Source: Spinacia oleracea
Taxonomy: Eukaryota; Streptophyta; Magnoliopsida; Caryophyllales; Amaranthaceae
Length of the DNA: 64,000 nt
Assembly: GCF_020520425.1 (NCBI RefSeq)
Contig: NC_079487.1
Coordinates: 132,516,385-132,580,384, forward strand
Reading direction: 5' to 3'
The position numbers were made by a program, and so were the translations under genes. Below, piece after piece: positions 1 to 11,770 of this stretch (the first letter of the stretch is position 1; the number at the start of each line of letters is the position of its first letter). Under the pieces are notes generated by a model, which saw only the letters and a list, made by a program, of their open reading frames with translations, did not search any database and was not told where the DNA came from.

Positions 1-344
1 CACACAAATGGGGGTTTGAATTTATCAAGATTCGAATTAAGAAATGAAATTGGATCTGATTCAACCCAACTCCCACACCTACTTGTATGGTGCACCCCAA
101 GTTTGGTCACGATGTATGGTGCACCTCGAGTATGGTCACGATAATGACTATGAATTGAATTGATATTTTGTATAAAATACTATAGAGATCGAAAAGACAA
201 CTAAGAAACTATTAATGCATGTAAGAAACTTAAAAAAAGAAAATAACCATCTTGATAAGGATACAAACACAAATATCAAACTAGGATTTGCATACTTCAA
301 TTTCCACCAAAAAATGTAGTCTTATTTAATATTAGTTGCAAAAG

Positions 345-1060
345 CAACGGCGGATCTTCCATGGGGGCCAGTTGGGGCCTGACCCCTGTTAGCCCAAAAG
401 AAAAATATATATCTAAAAGCAGGCCCTGTTAGCCCAAAAGAAAAATATATATCTAAAAGCCCAAATGAAATAAATAAAACCCAGCTAATTTATTCTCTTT
501 CTTATATTTATGGCTTTGACCAAATATAGGATACGGCCCACTTCTTTTTGTCATTTGCTTTTGGGGTTTTGATTGAATTGGTGGGTCCACGGTGACGTAG
601 CAACCCCACCCCAACTTCTTCCTTTCTTTTTTTTTTATTATTATTTTTACTTTTGCTAACACTAGTAGTTCTTGTTATTCATTCATCAATTTTTCTTAAG
701 CCACACATTCTCAATCTTGCCTCCTGCTATACTCTGTATTTTTTACGGATAAATTAGTAATTTAGTTTTTATATCATAAATCGTAAATTCCAAGTATTAT
801 AATGAATAAAAATTGTGGTAAAAACTATATGCATTACTATAATTGTGCCTCTGAGAAACTTGTTACAATGTTTAATTATAATATATAGTCTTCGATTGTG
901 CGTTAAAAAGAGGAACTTATTTAATATTTATTGTTTCTAGAGGATTACAATGTTTTGTATGCTCTAATAATATAGTATGTATTACTCCGTATATTCGCAT
1001 TTATTTAGTGATCAAAATATTTGTGGCCCCTGGAAGAAAATTCTTCAAGATCCGCCACTG
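345..1060. mobile_element. Non-autonomous hAT element
   Basis: A 716-bp insertion bounded by an exact 8-bp target duplication (tgcaaaag at 337-344 and 1061-1068). The termini are inverted: CAACGGCGGATCTT at the left, and CAGTGGCGGATCTT when the right end is read on the minus strand. Both features are typical of hAT elements. The expansin paralogue at 5.4 kb shows the uninterrupted empty site. Near the left end a 37-bp segment is directly repeated (about 384-420 and 424-460). No transposase is present. Confidence 0.85.
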
Positions 1061-1185
1061 TGCAAAAGGATCCAACTTTCCGATCTCTCTTACAACCAAA
1101 ATAGTATATCATTCAGTTTAACTCGTATATATCCCAAATATTAATTTGACTAAGAACCATACTAATTCATACTTAATTATGTTAA

Positions 1186-2813
1186 TTAGAAGTTTTTGCT
1201 TCCTTCAAATGTTTGGCCAAATTGCCAATTAGCCGGTACGACGTTATTGGATTGCACAATTTTACCATCACTAGTAGTCACTTGGAATGACAAACTTTGC
1301 CCTATCAAATTTTTCGTGAATTGCCAATTTTGACCCCAATTACGTGTCATTTGCATCCAATTTGGGGAATTTGACGGCTTAATCTTAACATCTGCAACAT
1401 TTCCAACACCTCCAACATTAAACACTAATACAAGGTACCAACCTTGATTCCCTTGTAGTAGGAATTTCAAGCCACCCTTCCTAACACAAGGAACTCGGCG
1501 AAATCTTACAGGTACAATCCCGGCTTTGTATTCCGCAATTGTTAAGAACATCTTAAGTGATAGATCGAAGTGTTTTTGAGGAGGATTACACCAAATATCG
1601 ACTGTTTTTGTGTAATTAGGGGGGCAGAAGTTTGTGGCTGTGATCCTAATAGTATTATGGCTGGGTTTGCACCATTTGGAGTTTATGCATTGTATCTCAT
1701 AACACGATCCACATGCCGATCCATTGTTGAATAATGCCGTGCTTAATGCTGCTGTTTCAAGGCCGTAACCTTGTGAGTATAGATCTTTATACCCACAAGC
1801 ACCATCTGAAATCAACTCAAAATAAGTTAGCAAATGTAATTTCACAACAATGCATGACTACCCAATAATCACTTTAATTTTGCAATTTATGTATGAGGAA
1901 TTTGTCTTTTAATAGTCAAATTTCGACTCAAACTGATGATTAGAGACAGAAAGTTAAAACTCCTGAGATGGAATTTGGCCAATGGGCGCACTATAGAATT
2001 GAGATAGAGCTTTTGAAACTCCATATACTATTCCCTCTTAATTATAATTTAAAGACACAATTTTAGTAATCCATCTCAAAGTTTGTATATGCCAACGCAG
2101 ACCTGTGTTTTTTGTAAACAGCCGCCCCGACCTGGTCACCAAAATATTCTTTAATGATGCATAATTTTGCAGTGAATTAAAAGTAACGACATCTAATAAT
2201 ATATACTCACCCCGTCTCTTTTTGTTCTTTAGGTTTTACTTTTTGGGTGTCCAAAATGTTCTCTACATTTCCTTTTATATTATTACACAAATGCTTTAAT
2301 ATTCTATCGAAATTTGTGTCTAATGATTATTTTAACCTATTAAATACATTGAGTTATTTAATCTCTCACACTTTTCCATTGGGCATTAGTTATTTCTCAT
2401 TTTCCCAACATCATAATTTTGATAAAAGTGAAAACATTATAAATAAACGTAATTTTCCTTGTTTAAATTAAAAATTAGAGGAATCTTAATGCACTTTAAT
2501 TATATCGTTTTTCTAAAGTTCTTGAAAACACTTTTAGTTATTTTTTTAATAAAGCAAAGAAAAAATGAATATTACGACCCCTTTGTTGTGAACTCACTCA
2601 TGAGCCTCTCATACCGTAAATCTAATTAAAATTAAAATAAATACTTTGTATAACATTGAATAACTTACACATAGTCTCGCCTCCTTTCATATCACCATAA
2701 AATGTAGCATGGGCATCCGTCACCCATTCATCGTTGGTTGCTTGGCAGCTTAACGAAAGTGCTATTGTAATAGCCAAGAAACAATAATACAAAAATGGAA
2801 GAAATCTAACCAT
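1186..2813 (-). CDS. Alpha-expansin, copy 1 (two exons)
   Basis: Encodes a secreted cell-wall-loosening alpha-expansin of about 254 aa. Exon 1 is 2669-2813 (ATG at 2813, signal peptide of about 25 residues ending SLSCQA). It ends at a GTAAGT donor in phase 1; exon 2 is 1186-1805 after a CAG acceptor. The GH45-like domain keeps the cysteine framework ([26 protein letters not shown]) and the HFD catalytic-region box. The C-terminal CBM63-like domain keeps [15 protein letters not shown] and WQFGQTF. There is no lesion in the reading frame. The intron holds part of a Stowaway MITE. A TATA-like box lies about 113 bp upstream of the ATG. It is one of four related copies in the window and is nearly identical to copy 2. 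Confidence 0.93.
2205..2501. mobile_element. Stowaway-type MITE, right end lost
   Basis: Lies in the expansin copy 1 intron. The left terminus is a CCGTCTCTTTTTGTTCTTTA-type inverted repeat. The matching element in copy 2 (6545-6899) is complete, whereas here roughly the last 65 bp, including the right inverted repeat, are missing. Confidence 0.75.
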
Positions 2814-2925
2814 TTTTACTGTAAAAATGTATGATTTTTACTATAAAAATGTATGATTTTACTCAATTTTTATAATTAATTATATTATTATGAGATTATT
2901 ATATATAATTGTAAGAGATAACAAA

Positions 2926-2933
2926 TATATAAG
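2926..2933 (-). promoter_or_regulatory. TATA box of expansin copy 1
   Basis: TATATAAG/CTTATATA lies about 113 bp before the ATG. The same block is conserved upstream of copy 2 (about 7338-7345), with weaker matches upstream of copies 3 and 4. Confidence 0.55.
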
Positions 2934-3527
2934 AGAGGATGACCTGTCCGAATTTAGTAAATTTTGGTAATATAGTAATGATTCAATAATCTTTGGCACA
3001 TAATTAAGAAGTCCATCTCACTTACTATGTTTGTTAGTATTATTTTTTGATTCTTTACTAACTTTTAGGGACTTCTCTATTAATCAAGGAGATATATTCT
3101 CCTTGATTATAGACTTAGTGTATATATATATTGATTGATTACAATCATTCAATACTTAATTTTAATATAGATTTTATTTTTTTATTTGATATTTAGAGTA
3201 AAGGTATACTCCTATATGCTAAACTCACCCCCTTAGAGCATCCTTAACGATGGACTATTTAATTGTTCATGACCATGAACATTTTTTTGGGTCTTAACAA
3301 TGAACTTATAAAAGTTCTTTGAACAAACGTTATAAACATGAGTAATTGGATGAACGTTCATCAACTTCATCAACCAATATACAATCGCCACGAGTACATA
3401 GATGAGACAAAATTAACAAAAATGTTCAAACTTGTATTTTTTTAAAATACAATTAAAAAAAGCTACAAAAAGATTTATTAATTATTTCAAACTTTAAATA
3501 GGCACCCATTACGCTTTACTACACGGC

Positions 3528-3626
3528 CCATTGTTAAATAATGTGGTTCTTAATGGTGCAGTGTCAAGGCCTTAACGCGCGTAACCTTGTGAGTATAGAT
3601 TATTATACCTACAACCATCGTCTAAA
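3528..3626 (-). pseudogene. Degenerate expansin exon 2 scrap
   Basis: Read on the minus strand, this matches the 5' part of expansin exon 2 (the stretch encoding YSQGYG...LSTALFNNG) with many differences. It lies upstream of copy 1. A corresponding scrap sits upstream of copy 2 at 8301-8389, so it predates the duplication of the unit. Confidence 0.7.
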
Positions 3627-3663
3627 AATCAAATCAAATCAAATCAAATCAAGTCAACTATTA

Positions 3664-4603
3664 CTATATACTAAAAGACACACCAGGAATGCCACGTGTC
3701 ACATCCTGGTGAGTCCTTAGTATTTTTCTTTTTTTTAAAAAATAATTAATTTAAGAATCTTTTAAAATATCTTATTTTCTGATTTTTTTCCTTTTTCTTT
3801 TTCTTATTCATTCCTACTATTTAATATAATACAATTATATATGAAAAAATAAATTATGATTTCATGTATTACGACAAGGATAAAACAAGTATATTATTAC
3901 TTATTTGAAGAACATATATGTTAGGAATGGAAAAAAAATAACATTTTTTTTATATTACTGTTTCTATAAAATACGTATTAAGCTATTACGGAAACTCCAT
4001 TAAAGCAAAGTAGCAAACTATTTTTTTGATTTTCATATAAAATTTTCAAAAAATGCATTATACTCTTAACCTACAATAGTTAATAAATAAACAAATTAAA
4101 TTGAAATGTGTAATTATACGACCATACCCAAACAATAAACAATTGTTTATTTTTTTTATGTAAAACAAGTGTTAAAAAGTGGGTCCAAAAAAATTACTTA
4201 TAACCATGAAAGCCTGTTATATACCCAAAAATCTAGAGTATAACTGATATGGTTATCAAATCAATACCATATCCAAAAATTTGGATGGATCAAGGGTACG
4301 GGTATTTTTTACGGTTATGGATATTATTCAATTCCAAAATAAAATGATATATAATAATTGTCTGATGAGTTTTTTTTTCCTTATATTTTCCCAACTTAAG
4401 TATTTTTGTCGAAATGATGAACTCCTAAGATCGCACTAATCACTTTACAATCCAAATAAAAAATAATTTTCTTTGATTTTTCCAACAGTCGTTGATAAAA
4501 ATTGATATTATTTTATTAAAAGCTTCGTTTAAATAAATTTTAAGAACAGAAAATAAAAATAAAAACTTAATCTCATCCGTGCGTTGCACGGGACCTAACC
4601 TAG
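3664..4603 (+). mobile_element. Non-autonomous Helitron
   Basis: The 3' end has the Helitron signature: a hairpin (CCGTGC-GTT-GCACGG at about 4577-4591) followed by a short spacer and CTAG, with T as the next host base. The 5' end (CTATATACTAAAAG) resembles known plant Helitron starts, but its first base is uncertain. There is no Rep/helicase coding sequence. It interrupts the spacer between expansin units. Confidence 0.65.
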
Positions 4604-5120
4604 TTAATAAATAAATGAGTGTGGACAAAATCGTGTGATATTCTTGTAAGAATCTAGGAAAGAAACAAGTTATTGTCTTAAATAGATAAGTTATCAATGA
4701 AAGTAAAAGTTTTATCTAATAAAAAGTCAAGATTCTAATGTTTTCTATAATTACCAAATAATAAAATAATACAACTATAATCGACTAACTCACTAAAATA
4801 TTAAAAAATTTACTTTTTTTTTTAATAAATGGGTCTAGCGGGCTTACCAAAGACAAATATGATCTCACTCATGTCCGCTCGTTATCATTAACGGGACGGA
4901 CTAAGCTTGTCCAAACTTTTATTTTTTGCCCGAATCGTTGTTCAAGCACGCTATTTAATTGGGTCGGATGGACCGGGCTTAGCGGGTCGTCCTGCCCATG
5001 ATCAACTCTACTCTCGAATGGAAATGGTGTTACAACAAACCTAGTGTACTTAAAATGTATCACTTTCAGCCCGATGAGTCAAGATTTTTGGTGTTAAAAA
5101 GGCCTCAAATGTAATAGTCA
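4604..5120. other. Intergenic spacer between expansin units
   Basis: AT-rich, with no convincing gene. The last ~130 bp (from about 5020) also occur beside copy 3 at 27,240-27,400, marking the edge of the ancestral duplicated unit. Confidence 0.6.
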
Positions 5121-5576
5121 CACAAATGGGGGTTTCAATTTATCAAGATTCTAATTAAGAAATGAAATTGGATCTGATTCAACCCAACTCCCACACCTAC
5201 TTGTATGGTGCACGTCAAGTATGGTTACGATGTATGGTGCACCTCGAGTATGGTCACGATAATGACTATGAATTGAATTGATATTCTGTATTAATTACTA
5301 TAGAGATCGAAAAGACAACTAAGAAACTATTAATGCATGTAAGAAACTTAAAAGGGAAAAATAATCATCTTAATAAGGTTACTAACGCAAATATCAAACT
5401 AGGATTTGCATACTTCAATTTCCACCAAAAAAAAGTAGTCTTATTTAATATTAGTTGCAAAAGGATCCAACTTTCCGATCTCTCTTACAACCAAAATAGT
5501 ATATCATTCAATTCAACTAGTACCCCAAATATTAATTTGACTAAGAACCATACTAATTCATACTTAATTATGTTAA

Positions 5577-7225
5577 TTAGAAGTTTTTGCTTCCTTCAAA
5601 TGTTTGCCCAAATTGCCAATTAGCCGGTACGACGTTATCGGACTGCACCATTTTACCATCACTAGTAGTCACTTGGAATGACAAACTTTGTCCTATCAAT
5701 TTTTTCGTGAATTGCCAATTTTGACCCCAATTACGCGTCATTTGCATCCAATTTGGGGAATTAGACGGCTTAATCTTAACATCTGCAACATTTCCAGCAC
5801 CTCCAACATTAAACACTAATACAAGGTACCAACCTTGAGTCCCTTGTAGTAGGAATTTCAAGCCACCCTTCCTAACACAAGGAACTCGGCGAAATCGTAC
5901 AGGTACAATCCCGGCTTTGTATTCCGCAATTGTTAAGAACATCTTAAGTGATAAATCGAAGTGTTTTTGAGGAGGATTACACCAAATATCGACTGTTTTT
6001 GTGTAATTAGGGGGGCAGAAGTTTGTGGCAGTGATCTTAATAGTATTATGGTTGGGTTTGCACCATTTGGAGTTTACGCATTGTATCTCATAACATGATC
6101 CACATGCCGATCCATTGTTGAATAATGCCGTGCTTAATGCTGCTGTTTCAAGGCCGTAACCTTGTGAGTATAGATCTTTATACCCACAAGCACCATCTGA
6201 AATCAACTCAATATAAGTTAGCAAATTTATTTTCACAACAATGACTAACTTATAATCACTTTTTACAGTTTATATATAAGAACTTTGTCTCTAAATAGTC
6301 AAATTTTGACTCAAACTGATGATTAGAGACAGAAAGTTAAAACTCTTGAGATGGAATTTGGCCAATGCATTACAAAATTGAGATAGAGCTTTTGGAACTC
6401 CGATCCATATACAATTCCCTCTTAATTATAATTTAAAGGCACAAATTTAGTAATCCATCTCAAAGTTTGTATACGTCTCAAAATCTTCTTTAATGATGCA
6501 TAATTTTGTAGTGAATTAAAAGTGACGACATCTAATAATATATACTTCCTCCGTCTCTTTTTGTTCTTTACGTTTTACTTTTTGGGTGTCCCAAAATATT
6601 CTCTACATTTTCTTTTATATTATTACACAGATACTTTAATATTCTATCAAAATTTGTGTCTAATGATTATTTTAACCAATTAAATTTATTGGGTCATTTA
6701 ATCTCTCCACACTTTTTCATTGGCATTAATTATTTCTCATTTTCCCAATATGATAATTTTGATAAAAGTGAAAATATTTTAAATAAACGTAATTTTCCTT
6801 ATTTAAATTAAAAAAATAGAGGAATCTCAATGCACTTTAATTAGTCGTTAAAACGGGTGTAAAATACCAAACGTAAAGAACAAAAAGAGACGGAGGGAGT
6901 AGTATTTAATCATATCGTGCTTCTAAAGTTCTTGAAAACACTTTTAGTTATGTTTTTTAAATAAAGCAAAGGAAAAATGAATATTACGGACCCCTTTGTT
7001 GTGAACTCACTCATGAGCCTCCCATACCGTAAATCTAATTAAATTAAAATAAATACTTCGTATAATATTGAATAACTTACACATAGTCTCGCCTCCTTTA
7101 ATATCACCATAAAATGTGGCATGGGCATCCGTCACCCATTCATCGCTGGCGGCTTGGCAGCTTAACGAAAGTGCTATTGTAATAGCCAAGAAACAATAAT
7201 ACAAAAATGGAAGAAATCTAACCAT
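5577..7225 (-). CDS. Alpha-expansin, copy 2 (two exons)
   Basis: Secreted alpha-expansin of about 254 aa with the same architecture as copy 1: exon 1 is 7081-7225 (signal peptide, GTAAGT donor) and exon 2 is 5577-6196. The HFD box, the conserved cysteines and the C-terminal [13 protein letters not shown] are all present, and the frame is intact. It differs from copy 1 by only a few residues, so it is a recent tandem duplicate. The intron carries a complete Stowaway MITE (6545-6899). The upstream region carries a MITE absent from copy 1 (7564-7904). Confidence 0.93.
6545..6899. mobile_element. Stowaway MITE in expansin copy 2 intron
   Basis: Terminal inverted repeats CTTCCTCCGTCTCTTTTTG and CAAAAAGAGACGGAGGGAG lie next to TA. 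About 355 bp, non-coding. The copy 3 intron has no such element at the corresponding position (about 28,745-28,770). Confidence 0.85.
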
Positions 7226-7563
7226 TTTTACTGTAAAAATGTATGATTTTTACTATAAAAATGTATGATTTTTACTCAATTTTTATAATTAATTATATTA
7301 TTATAAGATTAGTATATATAATTGTAAGAGATAACAAATATATAAGAGAGGATGACCTGTCCAAATTTAGTAAATTTTGGTAATATAGTAATGATTCAAT
7401 AATCTTTGGCACATAATTAAGAAGTCCATCTCACTTACTATGTTTGTTAGTATTATTTTTTGATTCTTTACTAACTTTTAGGGACTTCTCTATTAATCAA
7501 GGAGATATATTCTCCTTGATTATAGACTTCATTTTAATATAGATGAAGTGTATATATATATAT

Positions 7564-7904
7564 GGGTGATGATAAAGGTCGCAACTTGCGACAACATTTA
7601 GTTGTCGCAATCTTACGTGTCGCAGTTTAATTGGTACATATAGGCGCCACGTAGGCTATGCGTCATCAGAATATTTTTACTATCAATTCAATATTTTTAC
7701 TATAAAAAGACATAAACAAGGTAATCAATGTAAAGAAGGAAACAAATTATAATATTAAGATTTTCCTACCTTTTTTTGAAACATATATGATAGATTATAT
7801 AAGTTAAATATTTTAGTTTCCAATTTAAATCATGACACACAAGCATGCCATGTCATCATTGTGACACGGCTTAAAGGTCGCATGTTGCGACCTTTATCAT
7901 TTTC
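7564..7904. mobile_element. MITE, possibly Mutator-like
   Basis: A 341-bp insertion absent from the matching place in copy 1 (around 3120). Its ends share ATGATAAAGGTCGCAAC as inverted repeats, and each end is itself a small palindrome (GGTCGCA...TGCGACC). A roughly 9-bp gtatatata duplication is plausible, but the flanks are low complexity. Confidence 0.7.
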
Positions 7905-8300
7905 GTATATATATTGATTGATTACAATCATTCAATATAACCTAATTTTAATATAGATTTTATTCTTTTATTTGATATTTGGAGTACGTAAAGGTATATA
8001 TGCTAAACTCATCCCCTTAGAGCATCCTTAACAATGAACTTTTTAATTGTTCATGACCATGAACATTTTTTTTGGGTCTTAAAAATGAACTTATAAAAGT
8101 TCTTTGAATAAACGTTATAAACATGAGTAATTGGATGAACGTTCATCAACCAATATACAATTGCCATGAGCACATGGATGAGACAAAATTTTAAAAAATA
8201 ATTCAAACTTGTATATTTTAAAAAATACAATTAAAAAAAAGCTACAAAAAGATTTATTAATTATTTCAAACTTTAAATAGGCACCCATTACGATATACTA

Positions 8301-8389
8301 CCCATTGTTGAATAATGTGGTGCTTAATGCTGCAGTGTCAAGGCCTTAACCTTGTGAGTATAGATTATTATACCTACACATCATCTGAA
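8301..8389 (-). pseudogene. Degenerate expansin exon 2 scrap, second copy
   Basis: Matches the scrap at 3528-3626 and, more weakly, expansin exon 2. The acceptor-side end is still recognisable. Non-functional. Confidence 0.7.
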
Positions 8390-8399
8390 AATTAAATCA

Positions 8400-9069
8400 A
8401 ATTAAGTTAGAAATTTATTTTCACAATAATCACCACAAGATGATGATGAATCATATTTGTATAGGATATTTTGGGCGCATTTAGGTTTCATTATTAGGCA
8501 TTTATATCATTTTAGTTGCATCTAGGGTCGCATTTGCATAAGTTATGGTTATTGTGCTCTATTACGCTCCATTTGTGTTTCTCTTAATAGTCCAGGTGAT
8601 TCCGTGTTCATCTGGATGATTTCGATTTGCTTGGAATTGATCCAAATGATAATCGAATACGAAGAGTTTGTTCGGAAAAGTTAATAATTTGCGTTTATTA
8701 GGCTCGTCTACGTCACATTACTGACCGACAAGAGCACCTTGGGAATCTCATAATCGATGGTAGCATTATTCAGAGTTTTAGTGAAAGTCAAATCTTAAGG
8801 GCCTAGCGTTGTAAGCATCGTAGCATTCAAGTCGTTGTAGCAAGAAAAATCAAACGGATAGCCAACGGCTCCGCTTGATACCGCTCCCAAGCTTCATCAT
8901 CGCTTCATTGTCGTATCGAGGGAAAACTAGCTTTCTAGCGGCAGCCAGCTCCCCCTGGTTTTCGTGTCCAAGTTTCATCATAGCATGTATCCATAGGCAG
9001 ACCACGGACTCACGGAGTAGGTGTTTTGGTTTCGGGTTACTCTTGTTAAAGTATTAAAAAAATTTACAA
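8400..9069. other. Non-coding, perhaps retroelement-derived
   Basis: No gene recognised. Base composition shifts to higher GC from about 8520, and the stretch resembles plant retrotransposon LTR or untranslated sequence in texture. I see no matching second copy or termini, so the assignment is tentative. Confidence 0.3.
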
Positions 9070-9276
9070 ACTTTTATATAAGGCGGTCTTACACAAAAGA
9101 CCACATTGATATATATAAGTTAACCACTAGAACTAATTAGTTAATCACTTAAATTAATTAGTTAAGCAATGGAACTAATTAGTTAAGCACTAGAACTAGT
9201 TAGTTAAGCAGTGAAACCAATTAGTTAACCAATCAAAATAGTTTTTCCGATAAAGCGGTCTTACACAAAAGTTGTC
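9070..9276. repeat. Minisatellite-cored element (family of AAGCGGTCTTACACAAAAG)
   Basis: Both ends carry the same motif in direct orientation (GGCGGTCTTACACAAAAG), enclosing about ten degenerate units of ~18 bp containing AATTAGTTAAGCA. Related copies are at 36,651-36,878 and 48,197-48,462. Non-coding. Confidence 0.75.
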
Positions 9277-9915
9277 GAAAAAATTTCAGTAAATACTTAA
9301 CTTATTGTAATAATATATTGATGTTGGGTCATCTCAGGGCCTAAATGGGCGCCACTTTCAGGGGTAATATTTTGGGCTAATATATGAAGATATGGTCGAA
9401 CTAGTTTTCCAAGATGAGGCCTTTATATATTACTCTGTAGTTGGTCATGCTAAAAAATGTTTAAAATTTTTTGCACGCATAAGATGTATAATAAACTTAT
9501 TAAACATCTAAATAAATGTAAGGACAAATTGTTTTTACCATCTACAAAAATCAAAATTTTATTTTTTATCACCTAAGAAAATAAAACTTGTAATTTACCA
9601 CCTATAAAAAAAAAATAAAAAAATATTCACCTACAAAACGGAAAAGTTGAAGAAAATGTTACGTGGGCGTGAGATAGACTCGACTCGACTTGACTCGACT
9701 CGACTCGACTCGACTCAACCTCAAGTAATTCCTACGAATCTGAATTGAGCATGACAAGCTGGCGACACTCTCCTGAGTATCACAATTATCTAACTATCTT
9801 CAGCGACACTCTCAAAACAGGGAGCTCAACCCATCTAAAGAAGAGGTGCGAGAAGAAAAGGTTGTCTGAATGACAATGCATATAGCCATATAGGAGAATA
9901 TAGATCGATCCTAAG

Positions 9916-10251
9916 TGTTCCGGGGTTGAAACGATGGAAGGAGCGTCCTTGATGTCTTGAGTTCCGATCACGTACGGTGCCTGCAAGATGAACTCCGGGC
10001 CAAAGGGGGGGGTCCCCGAGGCGGAGCCTCCGACGCTCAAGTCAGTACAATTGATGTATAAAATGAGGTGTTTAGGGGAGAGAGAGTAGGGTGGCTTCTC
10101 TAGGGTTAGAGAATGGCCCCTTTACCTTGCCCTTTGAGGGGTATATATAGTGCCTTTGTTGGGCCTTTGAGGCCTTGTAAGGGATATTGGGCTTGAGCGG
10201 ATTTTATTGGCTTTTGGGTTAAAATGGTGGGCCCATTTTAACACCCCAACA
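9916..10251 (-). repeat. LTR (3' LTR of the minus-strand element)
   Basis: 336 bp, TG...CA, identical by eye to 13,778-14,113. Contains a TATA-like GTATATATAG. Confidence 0.88.
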
Positions 10252-10382
10252 AATGCCCCCCAGACCCAATTCTATTTGAAAAATGGGTTGGGTTTTGATT
10301 TTGATCACTTCCAAGTGAAAGTCGATTTCAGCTCAGAATTTTAACCTCGGCTCGGATTGTAACATCGGTTCGAGTTGTAATC

Positions 10383-10812
10383 TCGGCTCGGATTTTACCT
10401 TCGGATTTTTACCTTCGGCTCGGTTTTATCCTTCGGATTTTTACCTTCGGCTCGATTTTGTCCTTCGGATTTTTACCTTCGGCTCGGTTTTATCCTTCGG
10501 ATTTTTACCTTCGGCTCGGTTTTATCCTTCGGATTTTTACCTTCGGCTCGGTTTTATCCTTCGGATTTTTACCTTCGGCTCGGTTTTGTCCTTCGGATTT
10601 TTACCTTCGGCTCGGTTTTATCCTTCGGATTTTTACCTTCGGCTCGGTTTTATCCTTCGGATTTTTACCTTCGGCTCGGTTTTATCCTTCGGATTTTTAC
10701 CTTCGGCTCGGTTTTGTCCTTCGGATTTTTACCTTCGGCTCGGTTTTATCCTTCGGATTTTTACCTTCGGCTCGGTTTTGTCCTTCGGATTTTTACCTTC
10801 GGCTCGGTTTGT
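10383..10812. repeat. 32-bp minisatellite array
   Basis: About 13 head-to-tail copies of a 32-bp unit (core TTCGGATTTTTACCTTCGGC) inside the LTR element. Variation is limited, mainly a/g at one site. Because 32 is not a multiple of 3, the spurious open frames here cycle through all frames of the same unit. Confidence 0.9.
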
Positions 10813-11770
10813 AACGTCGATTCGAGTTGTAATCTCGGAGCGATTTTTAACCTCGTTCTTCAAATCCGGAGATCTATTCAAGAACGTGCTTCTAAAATCG
10901 GCTCGGATTGTAACATCGGTTCGAGTTGTAATCTTGGAGCGATTTCTTTACCTCGGCTCGGATTGTAACGTCGATTCGAGTTGTAATCTCGGAGCGATTT
11001 TTAACCTCGTTCTTCAAATCCGGAGATCTGTTCAAGAACGTGCTTCTAAAATCGGCTCGGATTGTAACATCGGTTCGAGTTGTAATCTTGGAGCGATTTC
11101 TTTACTTCGGCTCGGATTGTAACGTCGATTCGAGTTGTAATCTCGGAGCGATTTTTAACCTCGTTCTTCAAATCCGGAGATCTGTTCAAGAACGTGCTTC
11201 TAAAATCGGCTCGGATTGTAACATCGGTTCGAGTTGTAATCTTGGAGCGATTTCTTTACTTCGGCTCGGATTGTAACGTCGATTCGAGTTGTAATCTCGG
11301 AGCGATTTTTAACCTCGTTCTTCAAATCCGGAGATCTGTTCAAGAACGTGCTTCTAAAATCGGCTCGGATTGTAACATCGGTTCGAGTTGTAATCTCGGA
11401 GCGATTTCTTTACTTCGGCTCGGATTGTAACGTCGATTCGAGTTGTAATCTCGGAGCGATTTTTAACCTCGCTCTTCAAATCCGAAGATCTGTTCAAGAA
11501 CGTGCTTCTAAAATCGGCTCGGATTGTAACATCGGTTCGAGTTGTAATCTCGGAGCGATTTCTTTACTTCGGCTCGGATTGTAACGTCGATTCGAGTTGT
11601 AATCTCGGAGCGATTTTTAACCTCGCTCTTCAAATCCGAAGATCTGTTCAAGAACGTGCTTCTAAAATCGGCTCGGATTGTAACATCGGTTCGAGTTGTA
11701 ATCTCGGAGCGGCTTTTTACCTTCGGCTCGGATTGTAACATCGATTCGAGTTGTAATCTCGGAGCGGTTT
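10813..11770. repeat. 154-bp tandem repeat array
   Basis: About six copies with a constant 154-bp period, each containing the cores GATTGTAACATCGGTTCGAG and CTTCAAATCCG. It abuts the 32-bp array, with which it shares the TTCGGCTCGG element. It lies inside the LTR element. Confidence 0.9.

Noticed and set aside
453-662. 69-codon open frame inside the hAT element
   Set aside because: It lies within a non-coding MITE and is Lys-rich from T-runs on the other strand.
10383-10812. Regular 32-bp repeats resembling a CRISPR array
   Set aside because: The units are contiguous with no variable spacers, and this is plant DNA inside an LTR element.
10458-11741. Series of overlapping open frames of 78-178 codons
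   Set aside because: They are produced by the 32-bp and 154-bp tandem repeats and recur with the repeat period; there are no protein features.
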